Positions 10,069 to 20,667 of a stretch of DNA of 64,000 nucleotides are shown in pieces (within the stretch, counting starts at the first letter, position 1; every line of letters starts with the position of its first letter). The DNA is from Chrysophaeum taylorii. Taxonomy: Eukaryota; Sar; Pelagophyceae; Pelagomonadales; Pelagomonadaceae. Location of the stretch: NCBI GenBank assembly GCA_029834535.1, contig JAQMWT010000587.1, forward strand, positions 62,001 through 126,000. The letters run 5' to 3'. Both the position numbers and the translations under genes were made by a program. The notes under the pieces were generated by a model. That model was not told the DNA's origin. It did not search any database and saw only the letters and a list, made by a program, of their open reading frames with translations.

Positions 10069-10929
10069 AGGGGATTTTTATCGTACGCGCGCGCGCGCAC
10101 GTCGTAGTGTTTCGCGCGCCATCATATGAATAGTTGGTGATGGTGTTTGTGGTTGTCCATATGGATAAGTGGTGGTGGTGCGAAGGGCCAGGACACCTCG
10201 CGGCAGCGTCGTCAAAGGACGCGAAAAAACGCCCGACCCTGTCGTGGTCGAGGCACGACAAAAGGGCGTCGTCGACATCGACGGGCCGCGAGGGGTGCGC
10301 AACGAAGTCGAATGTCTAAAACGGATGAGCATAAATTACTTTTTAGTTCCTTGGATTTTTTGCCCAGCAGGGCGAGTCCGGATGACTGAACTCTCCTCGG
10401 AAGCGCCGCGTTGAAGTGTCGTGGCAGCACCTCGACACGTCGGCGATCGTCGTTTGATTTTGGAGTTCTAACACGTAGCGGAGTCTACGACGTATGGCCG
10501 CCGAGTAGTACGCGTCGACAGATTAAAGGCAAGGGGTTACTGCGAGCGCGTCGATGCCGGCGACCTCGCGTGCTCCGTGCCGTAGGAGCACAGTCCGGTC
10601 GTGGCTAAACGGAAGGGGGTCGTCGTCCCAACCGCGACATGTGGGTGCTGCGAGGTGTCTTGGTGAGTCGCGAAATGCAGTAGCCCAGCGCGGCTTGAGT
10701 TCGCGCATTGCAACCGCGGTGTTTTGGGGGTGCGCGTGCGAGGGGTCGATTGGGAGGAGCCTGTGAGAGGAGGACAGGTGACTGGTGGAGGCGCTTTGAG
10801 AATGAACGGGACGCTCTTTTCTTCGAACGGGCCCCCGCTACTTCGGGTGTACCACCGCCGCAGGGAGGCGCACGACTCCTCGTGATGCAGATTCGCGCTG
10901 TGCTGCTGCTGGGACTGTTGCTGTGACGT

Positions 10930-11262
10930 CAACGTGTGAGACGAACAGGCTGTCGTTTTGACAACCGCTTTATTAGTAATTATATTACTCACCGTGCCAG
11001 TTTCGAGAACGTCCACTCGCTTCTCAACAGCATCAACGACGATCTCGAATAGAATGAACGCTTTGTGCTACGGAAGATGGCTCGAGGCGACTTGCCGGCT
11101 TGGGACTCTGACGAAGCACTCGACGCGGCGCGTTCATCACATTTCATGTCGGTCGTCGAATTCATCTAAGACGTATCCGAATTTGACACTGTCCGCGTCA
11201 AAAACAACCACCACCGCGTAAGCACTCGGCAAGATTCTCGAGCTTATTTTACCCCGGGATGA
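10930..11262 (+). pseudogene. Broken protein-like stretch, unknown
   Basis: One plus-strand frame reads as a natural-looking protein (segments such as FENVHSLLNSINDDLE and MARGDLPAWDSDEALDAA) over about 110 codons with about two interruptions. Amino-acid balance is unlike the Arg/Ala-rich shadow frames around it. I cannot name a family. It may be a remnant of a gene or of a mobile element, or a coincidence. Confidence 0.2.
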
Positions 11263-11513
11263 ATAATAATCGGCGGCGGGAAGCGAAGTAGTTCTCGTCT
11301 TGTGTCTTCCCCCAGGTCGGCGCCATCCACCCCCCCCCACTGCAGATTGGACGCCCGTTAATCAACAAATCATCAACACCGAGGCTTCGTATGTGTGTCT
11401 TCGTACTGGTCGACTGGCCGGCGACGTCTCGAGAGGGCGCGCACCAAAGAAGAAGCATATACCGTGGGCGGACGTGCGTGCTGTCGGGTCGCAGTTTCCC
11501 CACGTCACATCGT

Positions 11514-12674
11514 CTAGGAACACTTTCTGAACAAGCCGGGGAAGCAAGATCGATGCGGGAGTCGAGCCTGCGGCGGAGGAAGTGTTCGGTGGTCGATCGC
11601 GCGGGCTAGATCTCTGATGATTTGGAAGAGGGTAGCGTGGGGTGACAAGGAGGCGTCGAGGATGTAGCTGATGTGGTCGGCTTCTGGGAGGATGTGGGTC
11701 TCAACAACGGGAGTGGAGGCCCCGAGGAGGAGGCGCTTCGCAAAGTCATGGGTGGAGACCACGGGGACGATGTCGTCCTTGGCTCCGTGGACGAGGACGA
11801 CGGTATTCGTCGCGAGGCGGCCGTCGCTCGCGGCGCGGTTCGCGGGGGAGAGCCTGGTCCTCGTGTCTTGGGTCGGAAAGGCTGCCGCCAGAGCCGAGAC
11901 GTCAGCGACGCCCCGTGCCATCTCGTACTCGAGATGCTTGTTGAGGTCGAAGGGTCCGGCGCAGAGGACCGTCGCGGTCGGAACTCTGGTCCGGTCGCCG
12001 TCCAACAACGCGGCGGCGAGAAGCTGGGCCCCCGCCGAGTGCGCGAGACAGATGACCCTCGGGGAGGTGTTTAATGCCCAGTCGACCGCCAAGCCGACGT
12101 CTTGGACCATGTGGGCGCCGGTAGTGAGGGGATAGGGGACGTGCTCGACAACGGCGAGGTCGAACGGACATCGGCTGGCGAGCAACCGGTACATTCGCGC
12201 GTCGTCGCTGTGGCACCAGGCGCCGCCGGGGACAAAGAGGACGAGCGGTCCTCTTTTCTTTCGGTGAACCTCGACGGCGCAGGTCTTGCTGAGCTCGACG
12301 CGGAGCGGCTCCGTCTCGGAGTAGGTCCGCGCGAGGCCGGTCGCCGCCGCGACGACGTCGACGCGGCGGCGCTTCGCCTCGGTCGCCACCAGGAGCGCAA
12401 AGGCTCCCAGGATTTCGAACAACGTGAACACGCGCCACGCGAGCCGAGAGTCGCGGACGAGACCTTTAGCGATGACGGGCGGGACGCAATATGCGACGCG
12501 ACCGACGACGTCCTCCGTGACCGGCGCGACCATGCCCAACACGACCACCGCGCCCAGCAATATCGGCATCGCGATGCCGCCCCCCACGACCTCGCGGGCC
12601 AACACCCGCGCGGGCTTGAGGGCGGCTACCGACAAGAAACCACCGAGCATCAGGAGGGCTTCCTTGAACACCAT
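11514..12674 (-). CDS. Membrane-linked alpha/beta hydrolase (esterase-like)
   Basis: A 386-residue protein with an N-terminal membrane part (hydrophobic segments near residues 7-20, 30-52 and 83-100) and an alpha/beta-hydrolase domain from about residue 140. The oxyanion-hole box reads VPGGAWCHSD, like the HGGxW box of carboxylesterases. The nucleophile elbow is LAHSAGAQL. The acid is in VLVHGAKDDIVP and the catalytic His in PEADHISYIL. This arrangement resembles prenylcysteine methylesterase-like and related lipase/esterase families that act at the ER membrane, but the substrate cannot be told. The ATG at 12674 lies only 20 bp from the ATG of the divergent phosphatase gene. A TGACGTCA palindrome overlaps this start codon. 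Confidence 0.8.
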   Translation of the reverse strand: MVFKEALLMLGGFLSVAALKPARVLAREVVGGGIAMPILLGAVVVLGMVAPVTEDVVGRVAYCVPPVIAKGLVRDSRLAWRVFTLFEILGAFALLVATEAKRRRVDVVAAATGLARTYSETEPLRVELSKTCAVEVHRKKRGPLVLFVPGGAWCHSDDARMYRLLASRCPFDLAVVEHVPYPLTTGAHMVQDVGLAVDWALNTSPRVICLAHSAGAQLLAAALLDGDRTRVPTATVLCAGPFDLNKHLEYEMARGVADVSALAAAFPTQDTRTRLSPANRAASDGRLATNTVVLVHGAKDDIVPVVSTHDFAKRLLLGASTPVVETHILPEADHISYILDASLSPHATLFQIIRDLARAIDHRTLPPPQARLPHRSCFPGLFRKCS

Positions 12675-12681
12675 GACGTCA
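12674..12681. promoter_or_regulatory. CRE/bZIP-like TGACGTCA in shared promoter
   Basis: The perfect palindrome TGACGTCA, immediately followed by a second half site (cgtcag), fills most of the 20-bp gap between the divergent start codons at 12674 and 12695. It includes the last base of the minus-strand ATG complement. In other eukaryotes this octamer binds bZIP factors. Its use here is inferred. Confidence 0.45.
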
Positions 12682-12694
12682 CGTCAGAAAAGTT

Positions 12695-13453
12695 ATGTGG
12701 TACGAGCATGATCTTGAATACCCTTACCTCTGGGCGCTGCGGTCCAAGGCCGCGCTCGACTGGCGTCGTGGGCTTTCGACCCTCGACCAGAGGAACATCG
12801 TGAGGCGACAGTTCGCGTTGCCGGTCGAGTTGGCACCGTGGCTGTGGTTGGGTGACGCCGCGTGCGCGCGCGACGTCCCAAGACTCGAGGCTCTAGGCGT
12901 GACGCACGTGTTGAACGTGGCGGGCCAAGGAGCGCGCGGTCCGGTGGCACACTACGACGCCGCGGGAATTGTTCACCAAACCTTCGAGGCGCGCGACAGC
13001 GCCAAATACCGAATGCTCGAGCTCCACCTCGACGCCGCCTACGCTTTCGTGGCCGCCGCGCGGGCGACGGGGGGTCGCATTTTGATCCACTGCTTCCAGG
13101 GCCTCAACCGGTCGGGGGTTTTGGCGGCGGCCCTGTTGATGCTCGAGACGAGGACCGACCTCCTGCGGGCCGTCGCCCGTTTGAGGCGACAGCGCGGCGA
13201 CGAGTCTCTCTCGAACAAAGCCTTCCAGGCGCAGCTGGTGGACCTCGCAAAACACGAGGGTCTTTTGGGGCCGCCCCCGGGCCACCCGAACAGCCGGGTC
13301 TCCGAGGATCCGCCGCCGAGGTCCGTTTTTGCCGCCGCCGCCGCCGCCGCCGCCAGCGGCGATACTTCGGCGGCGGCGGCGCGCTGGCGACTCCCCTTCC
13401 TCGCAAGAATACGTACGTTCGCTGTCGCGACGCTTAGTCGTCGGTCGATATAA
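12695..13453 (+). CDS. Dual-specificity protein phosphatase
   Basis: A 252-residue phosphatase with a DUSP catalytic domain at about residues 45-190. The domain starts with WLGDAACARDVPRLEALGVTHVLNVA and reaches the P-loop HCFQGLNRSG, which has the active-site Cys and Arg of the HCx5R motif. The general-acid region is near FEARDS. The C-terminal tail (from about residue 200) has an Ala run and little order. Such enzymes dephosphorylate Tyr and Ser/Thr residues or other phosphosubstrates, and the substrate is not evident. The gene is divergent from the hydrolase gene (20 bp between start codons) and converges on the ABCA gene, whose stop is 67 bp away. Confidence 0.85.
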   Translation: MWYEHDLEYPYLWALRSKAALDWRRGLSTLDQRNIVRRQFALPVELAPWLWLGDAACARDVPRLEALGVTHVLNVAGQGARGPVAHYDAAGIVHQTFEARDSAKYRMLELHLDAAYAFVAAARATGGRILIHCFQGLNRSGVLAAALLMLETRTDLLRAVARLRRQRGDESLSNKAFQAQLVDLAKHEGLLGPPPGHPNSRVSEDPPPRSVFAAAAAAAASGDTSAAAARWRLPFLARIRTFAVATLSRRSI

Positions 13454-13520
13454 ATAAAATAACTTGAATAATAGCGCGCTTGATGGTGGTGGTGGTGGTG
13501 TGGTGGTGGCGTCCGCCCCC

Positions 13521-14882
13521 CTAGCTGCTGGCGGTCGCCCCGTAGGAGGGCAAGGTGGCGGCGAGGGACGCGGATTCTCCTTCTTCTTCTCCTCCTCCTC
13601 CTCCTCCTCCTCCTTCGACCTGTTCTTTGGCGAACAAGCAGCCGACGATTCCCCAGACGAGCGCGACGAGGACGGGGACGATGACGACGAGAAATACGGG
13701 GCCGACGGCGCCGCCGGCGATAACGAGGACGACGAGGAGAAGTGCGGAGACGACGGCCATACGGCGGTGCGTCCTGCGCGTACACCCCGTATACGTGGCG
13801 ACGTCTTCGAGCTTTGCCTCCTCCTGCTCCTCCTCCTCCTGTTTCTCCTCGTCGCGGGCCTCCTCCTTGTCGGCGAGCGCGTCGGCCACCATGGTGAGGG
13901 ACGTGCCGGCTGCCGAATGTTCTTTGACGCAGCGGATGAAGACCGACTCGAGGGAGGGCTGAGCGATGGAGTAGTCTTGGATCGCGTCGGCCTTTTCGAA
14001 GGCCCCAAAGGCCTTTCCGACGCTCATGTTCTCGTAGGGGACGTTGTACTGGAGGAAGCCGCCGTGCTCGTCGTCCAAGACGGCCAACGGGAGCGTCTCG
14101 ACGACAACGCGCTTGGCGTCTTCGACGTCGGCCGCCGTGAGAGAGACTTCGAAGTGCTTCCCGCGCGTCTGGATGAGATGTTGGATGGTCCCCAGACATC
14201 TGGCCTTGGCCTTGACGAGGATCATGATGCGGTCGCAGAGGGCCTCGACCTCGTCCATGAGGTGCGAGGTGAGCACGACGGCGCGCGTCGACATCGTCTC
14301 GCGGAGGAGGTTCCAGAGGTTGCGGCGCGAGACCGGGTCGAGGCCGGCCGAGGGTTCGTCGAGGAGGACGCACTGCGGGTCGCCGATGATGGCGATCGCC
14401 GTGCACAGCTTGCGCTTCATGCCGCCCGAGAGACGAGACGCGAGCTTGAGCGCGTGAGGCCGCAGCTCGAGTTGGTCGAGCGCGGCGTCGACGAGCTCTC
14501 CGCTCGTTTCTGCCGGGACCCCGCGGATGCGCGCGAAGAGCTCGAGGTGGTTTTCGCACGATAGGTTGTCCCAGAGCGTGTTGCCCTGCGCGACGACGCC
14601 GAGCGCCTGACTCGCCGTCTTGAACTCGTCCAACACCGAGTGTCCGTTGACGAAGATGTCGCCCTGGGTGGGCTCGACGGCGCGGATGATCATGGAGATG
14701 GTGGTCGACTTGCCGGCGCCGTTCGCGCCCAATAACCCAAAGCACTCGCCCTGCGCGACCCGGAACGACAGGTCGCCGACGGCGACCGTCGGCCGCGCCG
14801 TATCTTCGCCGTAGACTTTCCGGACGCGTTTCACGATCAGGGCGTACGCCGATGGGTCTGCTGCTTTTTCGAGGTCGTCGTG

Positions 14883-14913
<31 letters not shown>

Positions 14914-17726
14914 TTTTTTTTTTTGTTGGTGCTGCGGCGGCGGAGTTCGTCGTCGGACATGTCCGCCACGAGCCTCGCTTCCCTCCGAACGTCGGGGTCG
15001 TCGTCTTCGGGCGGGTCCCGCGGAAGGAGCCGTTCGAGCGGCCGGAGCGCGCGTTCCTCGACGACACGCGTGAGGAGGATGAAACAGGTCGCTTGCGCCG
15101 CGAGAATCACCATCACCAGATAGAATCTCGGGGCGTACGCCGCCGAGACCCACAAGTTGTTAGCCGTGTTGTAGAAGGCGAGCATGAAGGCGCCTTGCGG
15201 GCAGAGGAAGACGAGGAGCCAGATCTGGCCGCCCTGGATCCTGTCGAAGGAAAAATTAGAGTTAAATGTTTTGATGATCTGATAGAAGATCAAGATAACG
15301 AGCTGCGGGGCCAAGAATTGAAAGAACTGGACTCCCGGCACGACGGCGATGCAGCGCTTGGCTTTGTCGAACGCGTGGGAGAGGGCGTACGAGTACGTCA
15401 CGATCATGACGCCAAAGACGGGCGGGACGTAAAACGAGCCGCCGGTCGTCGCGACCCACCTCGTCGGCGCGATCGCGACGAGCGTGAGCCAGTACACGGC
15501 GACGACGATCGAGAAGAGCCAGTAGTCGCCGACGAAGGTGCCGACCCAGTAGGCCGTCCCGTCGCACCCCATCACCCGCAACACCGAGAGGAGCTGGGAC
15601 TCTCGCTCGGAAACGACCTGCTCGGCGACGAAGGCCGGGTAGAAAAAGAAGCCGCCCGCGCAAATGGTGGCGATCAGCAGGTCGTCGGTTTGCTCGTTGT
15701 TCCCAAAGACTCCTAAGAACTGGAGCAAGAACGCCGTCACGACGGCCGCGATCGGCAGGAGCAGCAACCCCAAGGTCTTGGGGTCGTTCTGCGCCGACTG
15801 GAACCGCTTGTAGGCGAGCGCGTAGGCTTGGAGCTTGGGGTCCGCCTCGTACTGGCGACCGCTCCCTATTCGGAGCTTTTTTTCGGTCGAGGGCTGCGCG
15901 GTCTCGTCGCCGCCGACGGCGAGGAAAACGTCCTCCATCGAAGTCAGCGTGAGGCCGTAAGATCCGGCGGCGCGGTCCAACGCGGAAAAAAAAGCAGGAA
16001 AGTCCGCGACGCGATCCTGCGGGAGCGAAACCGTCGTTCCCTCCACGGTCGCCTCGTCCCCAAAGTGGCGCCGCGCCACGTCGTCCAACTTGTCGTAATC
16101 GCACGTTACCTTGTAGCCACCGCCGTAACTCCGTTTCAAGAAAGAGCTCGATCCGACGCACTTGAAGACGCCCTGGGCCATGATCCCGATCTTGTCGCCC
16201 AACACGTCTGCTTCGGACATGTAGTGGGTGCACACCAGCATCGTGCGTCCGCGCTTCGCCGTGAGGAGAAGATCCCAGAGCTCGCGCCGCGCGAGCGTGT
16301 CGAGACCCGCCGTAGGCTCGTCGAGGAGCACGAACTTGCTGCTCCCGCAGAGCGCGAGCGCGCACGACAGCTTGCGGCGCATCCCGCCGCTCAGCTCGTG
16401 GGCGAGATGGCCGGCGCGGTCGGTCAAGTTGAATCGCGCCAGCAGATCGTCCGCCTCGGCGTTGGTCTCGTCGAGCGACACGCCCTTGATTCGCGCGAAC
16501 AACACCAAATGTTCGCGGCACGTGAGTAGGTCGAACAGGACGTCGTGCTGGTGGCACACCCCGATCGACCGGCGCACCGCGTCCATCTCGCCTCGAATCG
16601 AATGCCCGTAGATCGTCGCCCCGCCGTCGGGGGCGGACGAGTCCGACTCCAACACGCCCGTCAGCGTGTTTATGGCCGTCGACTTGCCCGCGCCGTTATG
16701 GCCCAACAACGCGAAGATCTCGTTCTCGTACAACTTGACGTCGAGCCGTTTCACCGCCACGTTCTCCCCGAACCGCTTCCGGAGTCTCGAAATCACCACC
16801 GACGCCTCCCTCCCGGGGTCCTCCTCTTCCCGGACCACCGCCGCCGCCGCCGCCTCCTCGTCGTCGTCGTCTGTTACTCCCGGAGAGACGATCGACGCCG
16901 GCAAGAGCGGCGCGAGACAGAAATACCACGGTTTCGATGCCCCGAACGCCGAGGGCATCACCTGCGTCAAGTACCCCGCAAGAATCACGAAAGCCACCCC
17001 GCTCGCGCCCAAGATGGCGATAATTTGCCCCAAGGGAATACCTTTGTAGGAGCGATGCGACTGCGTCGGCGGACCGCGAAAAGAGTTGACGCCGAGCTCG
17101 AGCCCGACGAGAGGAAAGACGCTCAGCCCGCGCTCCTCCCAATTCTCCGAGGACGTCGCCGCATCGGGGTCGTCCCCAATAATCGCAAAGAAAATCACGA
17201 CTTGGGCGACCTGGGCCGCCAGCGCGACTTGTCCGGCCGTCTGCGGCGTGTCGAAGCACGCGGCGAGCGCGAACGCGAAAGCCGTGACGGCCATCGTAAA
17301 CACCCACAACAAAACGAATATCGAGCCCCACGCCCCTCGGTTAAATAGCCCCTCGACGTACGCCACGGTCGCCGACACCAAGGCGATGATAATGCCGAGG
17401 ACCGATGCCTCGACCGCGTGCGCCGCGTAGTACGTTTCGACTCGCAGCGACATGATACGCATCGTCTCCAACAACCGCGCGTACTTCTCCGAGACCAGCG
17501 TCACCACCTCGACGTTCGTCAGTTGGACCATCGCCAACGGCACGAAGATCAGCTCGAGCCATCCCGTCGAGTCGCGGTCGGGGGTGTTAAAGCTCAGGTA
17601 GAACAGGAAGCACAGGCTCAGCGAGATGATCGGGAGCACGAACAGCTGCACGTTCTGCGAGATCGACCGCTTCCGCGTGATCCAGTGCTTCCACAACAGC
17701 ACGCGCAGCTGCGCGAAGGCCTCCAT
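13521..17726 (-). CDS. Full-length ABCA-type transporter
   Basis: A 1401-residue ABC exporter of subfamily A, likely a lipid or sterol flippase in a cell membrane. An N-terminal membrane domain leads to the first nucleotide-binding domain, with Walker A GHNGAGKST (about 340), signature LSGGMRRK (about 443) and Walker B VLLDEPTAGLD (about 465). The second membrane domain lies at about 640-900. The second nucleotide-binding domain has GANGAGKSTT (about 1000), LSGGMKRK (about 1096) and VLLDEPSAGLD (about 1118). Both ATP sites look intact. It is shorter than animal ABCA proteins because the large first extracellular loop is missing. A His/Asp run precedes domain 2. After domain 2 there is an acidic linker, a basic patch and an extra hydrophobic stretch near residues 1320-1365. 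The reading frame is uninterrupted for 4.2 kb. The ATG at 17726 precedes a conserved LLWKHW start. Confidence 0.93.
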
Positions 17727-17826
17727 TTCCGCGGGGGGGGATCCACCTTCAGCCAGCCTCCTCCTTCTTTATGCGTCGTGTGCTCCTAGGGGCTACGTGT
17801 GACGAAACAGAAGAGGAAACGTACGG

Positions 17827-17881
17827 TGACGTCAGAACCACACAAGTCAGCACACACAGAATGAAAAAGTGTCTGACGTCA
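17827..17881. promoter_or_regulatory. Two TGACGTCA sites upstream of the ABCA gene
   Basis: Perfect TGACGTCA palindromes occur at 17827-17834 and 17874-17881, about 100 and 150 bp upstream of the ABCA start codon. A one-mismatch copy (TGACGTCG) lies near 17907. The spacing suggests a bZIP-responsive promoter. Confidence 0.45.
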
Positions 17882-19635
17882 TAGCTCACGTCTTATACAG
17901 AGTTTGTGACGTCGTTGCAGTTTCTGGATTTGCTTTGTCACTTCATAATATCATGACGACGACGTGTGTTGAATCGTAAGTCTATGATGTCGTGTGGATT
18001 CATTATTATTATGTTTCGGATCCATTTTGTCCGTCCACCGTTCGCGCCGACCGAGCAAGGCCGGAAGTCGTCGTCGTCCCTCTCGCCCTGGGCTTCGAGG
18101 CGCGTCGCAGCACCTCTCGAGGGCCCCTGCACGAGCTCACCGTCGCGGAAAATATAGCTTCGAAACCTCCCTAGGTCGAATTTTTTCGCCGAGGGTCTTT
18201 ATTATTATTACTGACTCCGCCAAACCGCGCTTTCCGGACATTCTTATTACCCTGGGCCTGGAGTCAGCCCCGGTCAGTATGGAGAGGACCCGCTACGCCT
18301 GCTCAACCACGCGCGTTGCACGCCGTCGTCGCGAACGCGTTCAAGTTTTTCGCGTAGACGCTCCTCTGGTCAGGACTGTCCTCCTGAGCACCGGCACCTG
18401 CCGGCAGGTCTAGTGTGATTGGCGCCTACTGAAGGCTCTAGTACCCTCGCGCGACCAGTCGAGGGACCTCAGTTACCATCGACTCGCTTAACCAACTCTG
18501 ATCACAGCGCGTGCTTTTCGGGCAGCAGCGATGGCTCGACGCATCAGATGTCCCGAAGCTCGCTGGCTCGAAAAAAAGAGCCTGCGGCTCAAGATATAAA
18601 AACAACGGGCGCATGATTCATACTTTCGACGCGATATGTGTGGGTGCGCTACCGAACGTCGGCGAAGATTTCGTGGAGCTGTATGTACGGTGAGCGCCAT
18701 CCCGATCGCGCTGAATTCAGCGTCGAGACCGAAATCGAGTGGCTTTACCAGGAGGAAAGCCCGTCGTACACGAACCCACACTATTACTTGTTCTTCTACG
18801 TTGAGCTGGAACTGTGGATCCTGCCGTTCCGCGAGTACGCGTGCGGCGACGCCTACCCGATTTTTTGTCATTCAATGCCTCGGACACTACGTTCTGCTCT
18901 TCACCTATGACACCAACGAGAAAACGTGGCGGCAAACAAAGTCCTTACCGTGGTTGCTGTCCCACCGATGCTTGCAAAGAGAGTCTACCGTTTCCTCCCA
19001 CGGCCGCCTATGTTAGAAGAAGATTAACGACCCCTTCCTTCATCGAGCACCTCGACGCCATCTTCGCAATTATCATGCCCGACATCAACACCGTAATCAC
19101 ACCGTCGATGGTGAAGCGCGCAAGTACCATCGTCGTCGTCGTCGTCGTCATGCCGCGCTGGTTGACTGCTCGGGGAAAAAGAAAGTGGGACATCCTTGGC
19201 TCCAAGCGCAAGCTTCTCGCAAATAACCCGAGATCTTCCAGGAGAAATCGACCGCATTCGACGTCCGGCCTTGAAGGGCACGCACGCTCGAGGCCGGCAC
19301 CAAGCCACGATTCGAGATATCTTCGACTACAATGACGACGACGACGGCAAAAGGCGGAGCCGCAGCAGTTCGCAGACATGTTTCTACGAATCCATCCCAC
19401 GGATGGTATGGTCGAGATGTACGTGACGAACGCGCTATCAAGTGGCCGGAACTCGGAAAAAAAAAACTGAGAGAGCGCATAAATGAATTAATCCGCATCC
19501 GCCGGGGGCTCTTCTCCCTAATTAATAAATTAGCGCTGCCGTGAACAAGGCGGCGCATCCCATCCATTCCCGTCCGCGCGCGCACCTCTCTTGCCTCGCC
19601 GGAGAGAAAATCCACGTATATATCATCAAAGACAA
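17882..19635. other. Intergenic region, few signals
   Basis: No complete gene is supported. A short plus-strand stretch near 18680-18960 has protein-like composition, with Tyr/Phe/Trp-rich segments such as YTNPHYYLFFYVELELW, and this continues into a second frame (CLGHYVLLFTYDTNEKTW). It may be a remnant of an unknown coding sequence. Short tandem GTC units occur near 19130-19148. Confidence 0.35.
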
Positions 19636-20610
19636 TCATTGCCGGGAGCGCTTTGCCGGGGAAGCTTTGCGTTGCGGCTTTCGCTTTTTCTTGGCGGCGG
19701 CGGCCTTTTTGAAGGACTCGTCCGCCCGTTCCCAGTACGCGGCCTCGTCTTCGCCGTCGAGGAGCGTAAGTTTGACGTTGGAAGCATCGGGGGGGACGTC
19801 GAGCGCGGCCCCGAGGGCGTCGGCGACCTCGGGGGCCTTTTCGGCGTCAAAGCGCACGTAGGCTATGTCCTGACCTTGGTCGAATTCGACAAACTTGACA
19901 GATGCGTGCTTCTCGCAGAGCGTTCTGATATCTTCTCTTTTGACGGACGAGTCGGCGAGGCCTTGAAACTTGAGAACGGCCTTCGGATCGAAGGGTTTCT
20001 TTTCTTCCTTCTTTTCCTCTTTCTTCTCTTCGCGCTTCTTTCGCATCGCCTCGCGCTTCTTCCGCAACCGGTCGAACCAGTCAAGCATCTTGTAGACGGC
20101 GATCATTCGACCCTTGTGCACGAAGCCGTTGGCGGCGGCCGCCTTGTCGGCATCCTTCGAGTCTTTGAAGACAACAAACGACGAGCCGTCGAGGGACCGC
20201 GTGTCCTGGGTCAAGTTCCGCAGCGCGCGCACCTTTTCGATCGCGCCGTGCTTCTTCAAGGCAGCCTCGACGGAACTTTCGATCTCCGACGCATCCTTGA
20301 CGTCCGCGCACTTGAAGCCCGAGGCGTGCACCGTGCGGTCCGCGTTTGGGTCGGCTTGGGGCAGCGCGTACTGTCGCCGCACCTTATCGTCACGCATCTC
20401 GAGGGAGTCCGAGGATTTGAGGGCATTCTTGACCACCTCGATATCTTTGGTGATAGTCAGCATCTTCGGAAAGGCGGCCAGCGTGGCGATGGGAATCCAC
20501 CCCTCGTCGTCGCACTGTCCCCGGAGATACTCGTCGAACGGAAAGCTCTCGTCGGAGAGATAGTATTCTACCTGCCGCAGGGCCCGCTGGCTCACCTCGA
20601 GCTCCGCCAT
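19636..20610 (-). CDS. SSB: La protein (RNA Pol III transcript chaperone)
   Basis: A 324-residue genuine La protein, which binds the UUU-3' ends of Pol III transcripts such as pre-tRNAs in the nucleus and protects them. The La motif occupies residues about 5-90 and shows the typical RQVEYYLSDESFPFDEYLR and DEGWIPIATLAAFPKM patterns. RRM1 follows at about 100-185 (SSFVVFKD as RNP1-like). A basic Lys/Glu-rich linker leads to a second, xRRM-type domain at about 215-300 (FVEFDQGQDIAYVRF). The basic tail KKKRKPQRKASPAKRSRQ is a likely nuclear signal. The length fits small La proteins. It is divergent from the transporter gene, with 57 bp between start codons. Confidence 0.9.
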   Translation of the reverse strand: MAELEVSQRALRQVEYYLSDESFPFDEYLRGQCDDEGWIPIATLAAFPKMLTITKDIEVVKNALKSSDSLEMRDDKVRRQYALPQADPNADRTVHASGFKCADVKDASEIESSVEAALKKHGAIEKVRALRNLTQDTRSLDGSSFVVFKDSKDADKAAAANGFVHKGRMIAVYKMLDWFDRLRKKREAMRKKREEKKEEKKEEKKPFDPKAVLKFQGLADSSVKREDIRTLCEKHASVKFVEFDQGQDIAYVRFDAEKAPEVADALGAALDVPPDASNVKLTLLDGEDEAAYWERADESFKKAAAAKKKRKPQRKASPAKRSRQ

Positions 20611-20667
20611 CGCCGAAGGGAGAGAGAGAATTAATTATTCCCTAACGTTGCTTACCCCCCCCCCTCG

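Larger units (their letters stand above)
9653..11513. other. Intergenic region without a clear gene
   Basis: About 1.9 kb between the cyclase and the hydrolase gene. It starts with a short GGAC repeat (near 9670-9690), and holds a perfect 8-bp stem-loop at 10042-10068, a CG run near 10085-10098, a TGACGTCA site at 10924-10931 and a broken protein-like stretch at 10930-11262. Open frames on both strands look like chance frames. Confidence 0.4.

Noticed and set aside
10085-10100. CG-alternating run as Z-DNA promoter element
   Set aside because: Short and without any gene context, not enough to claim a function.
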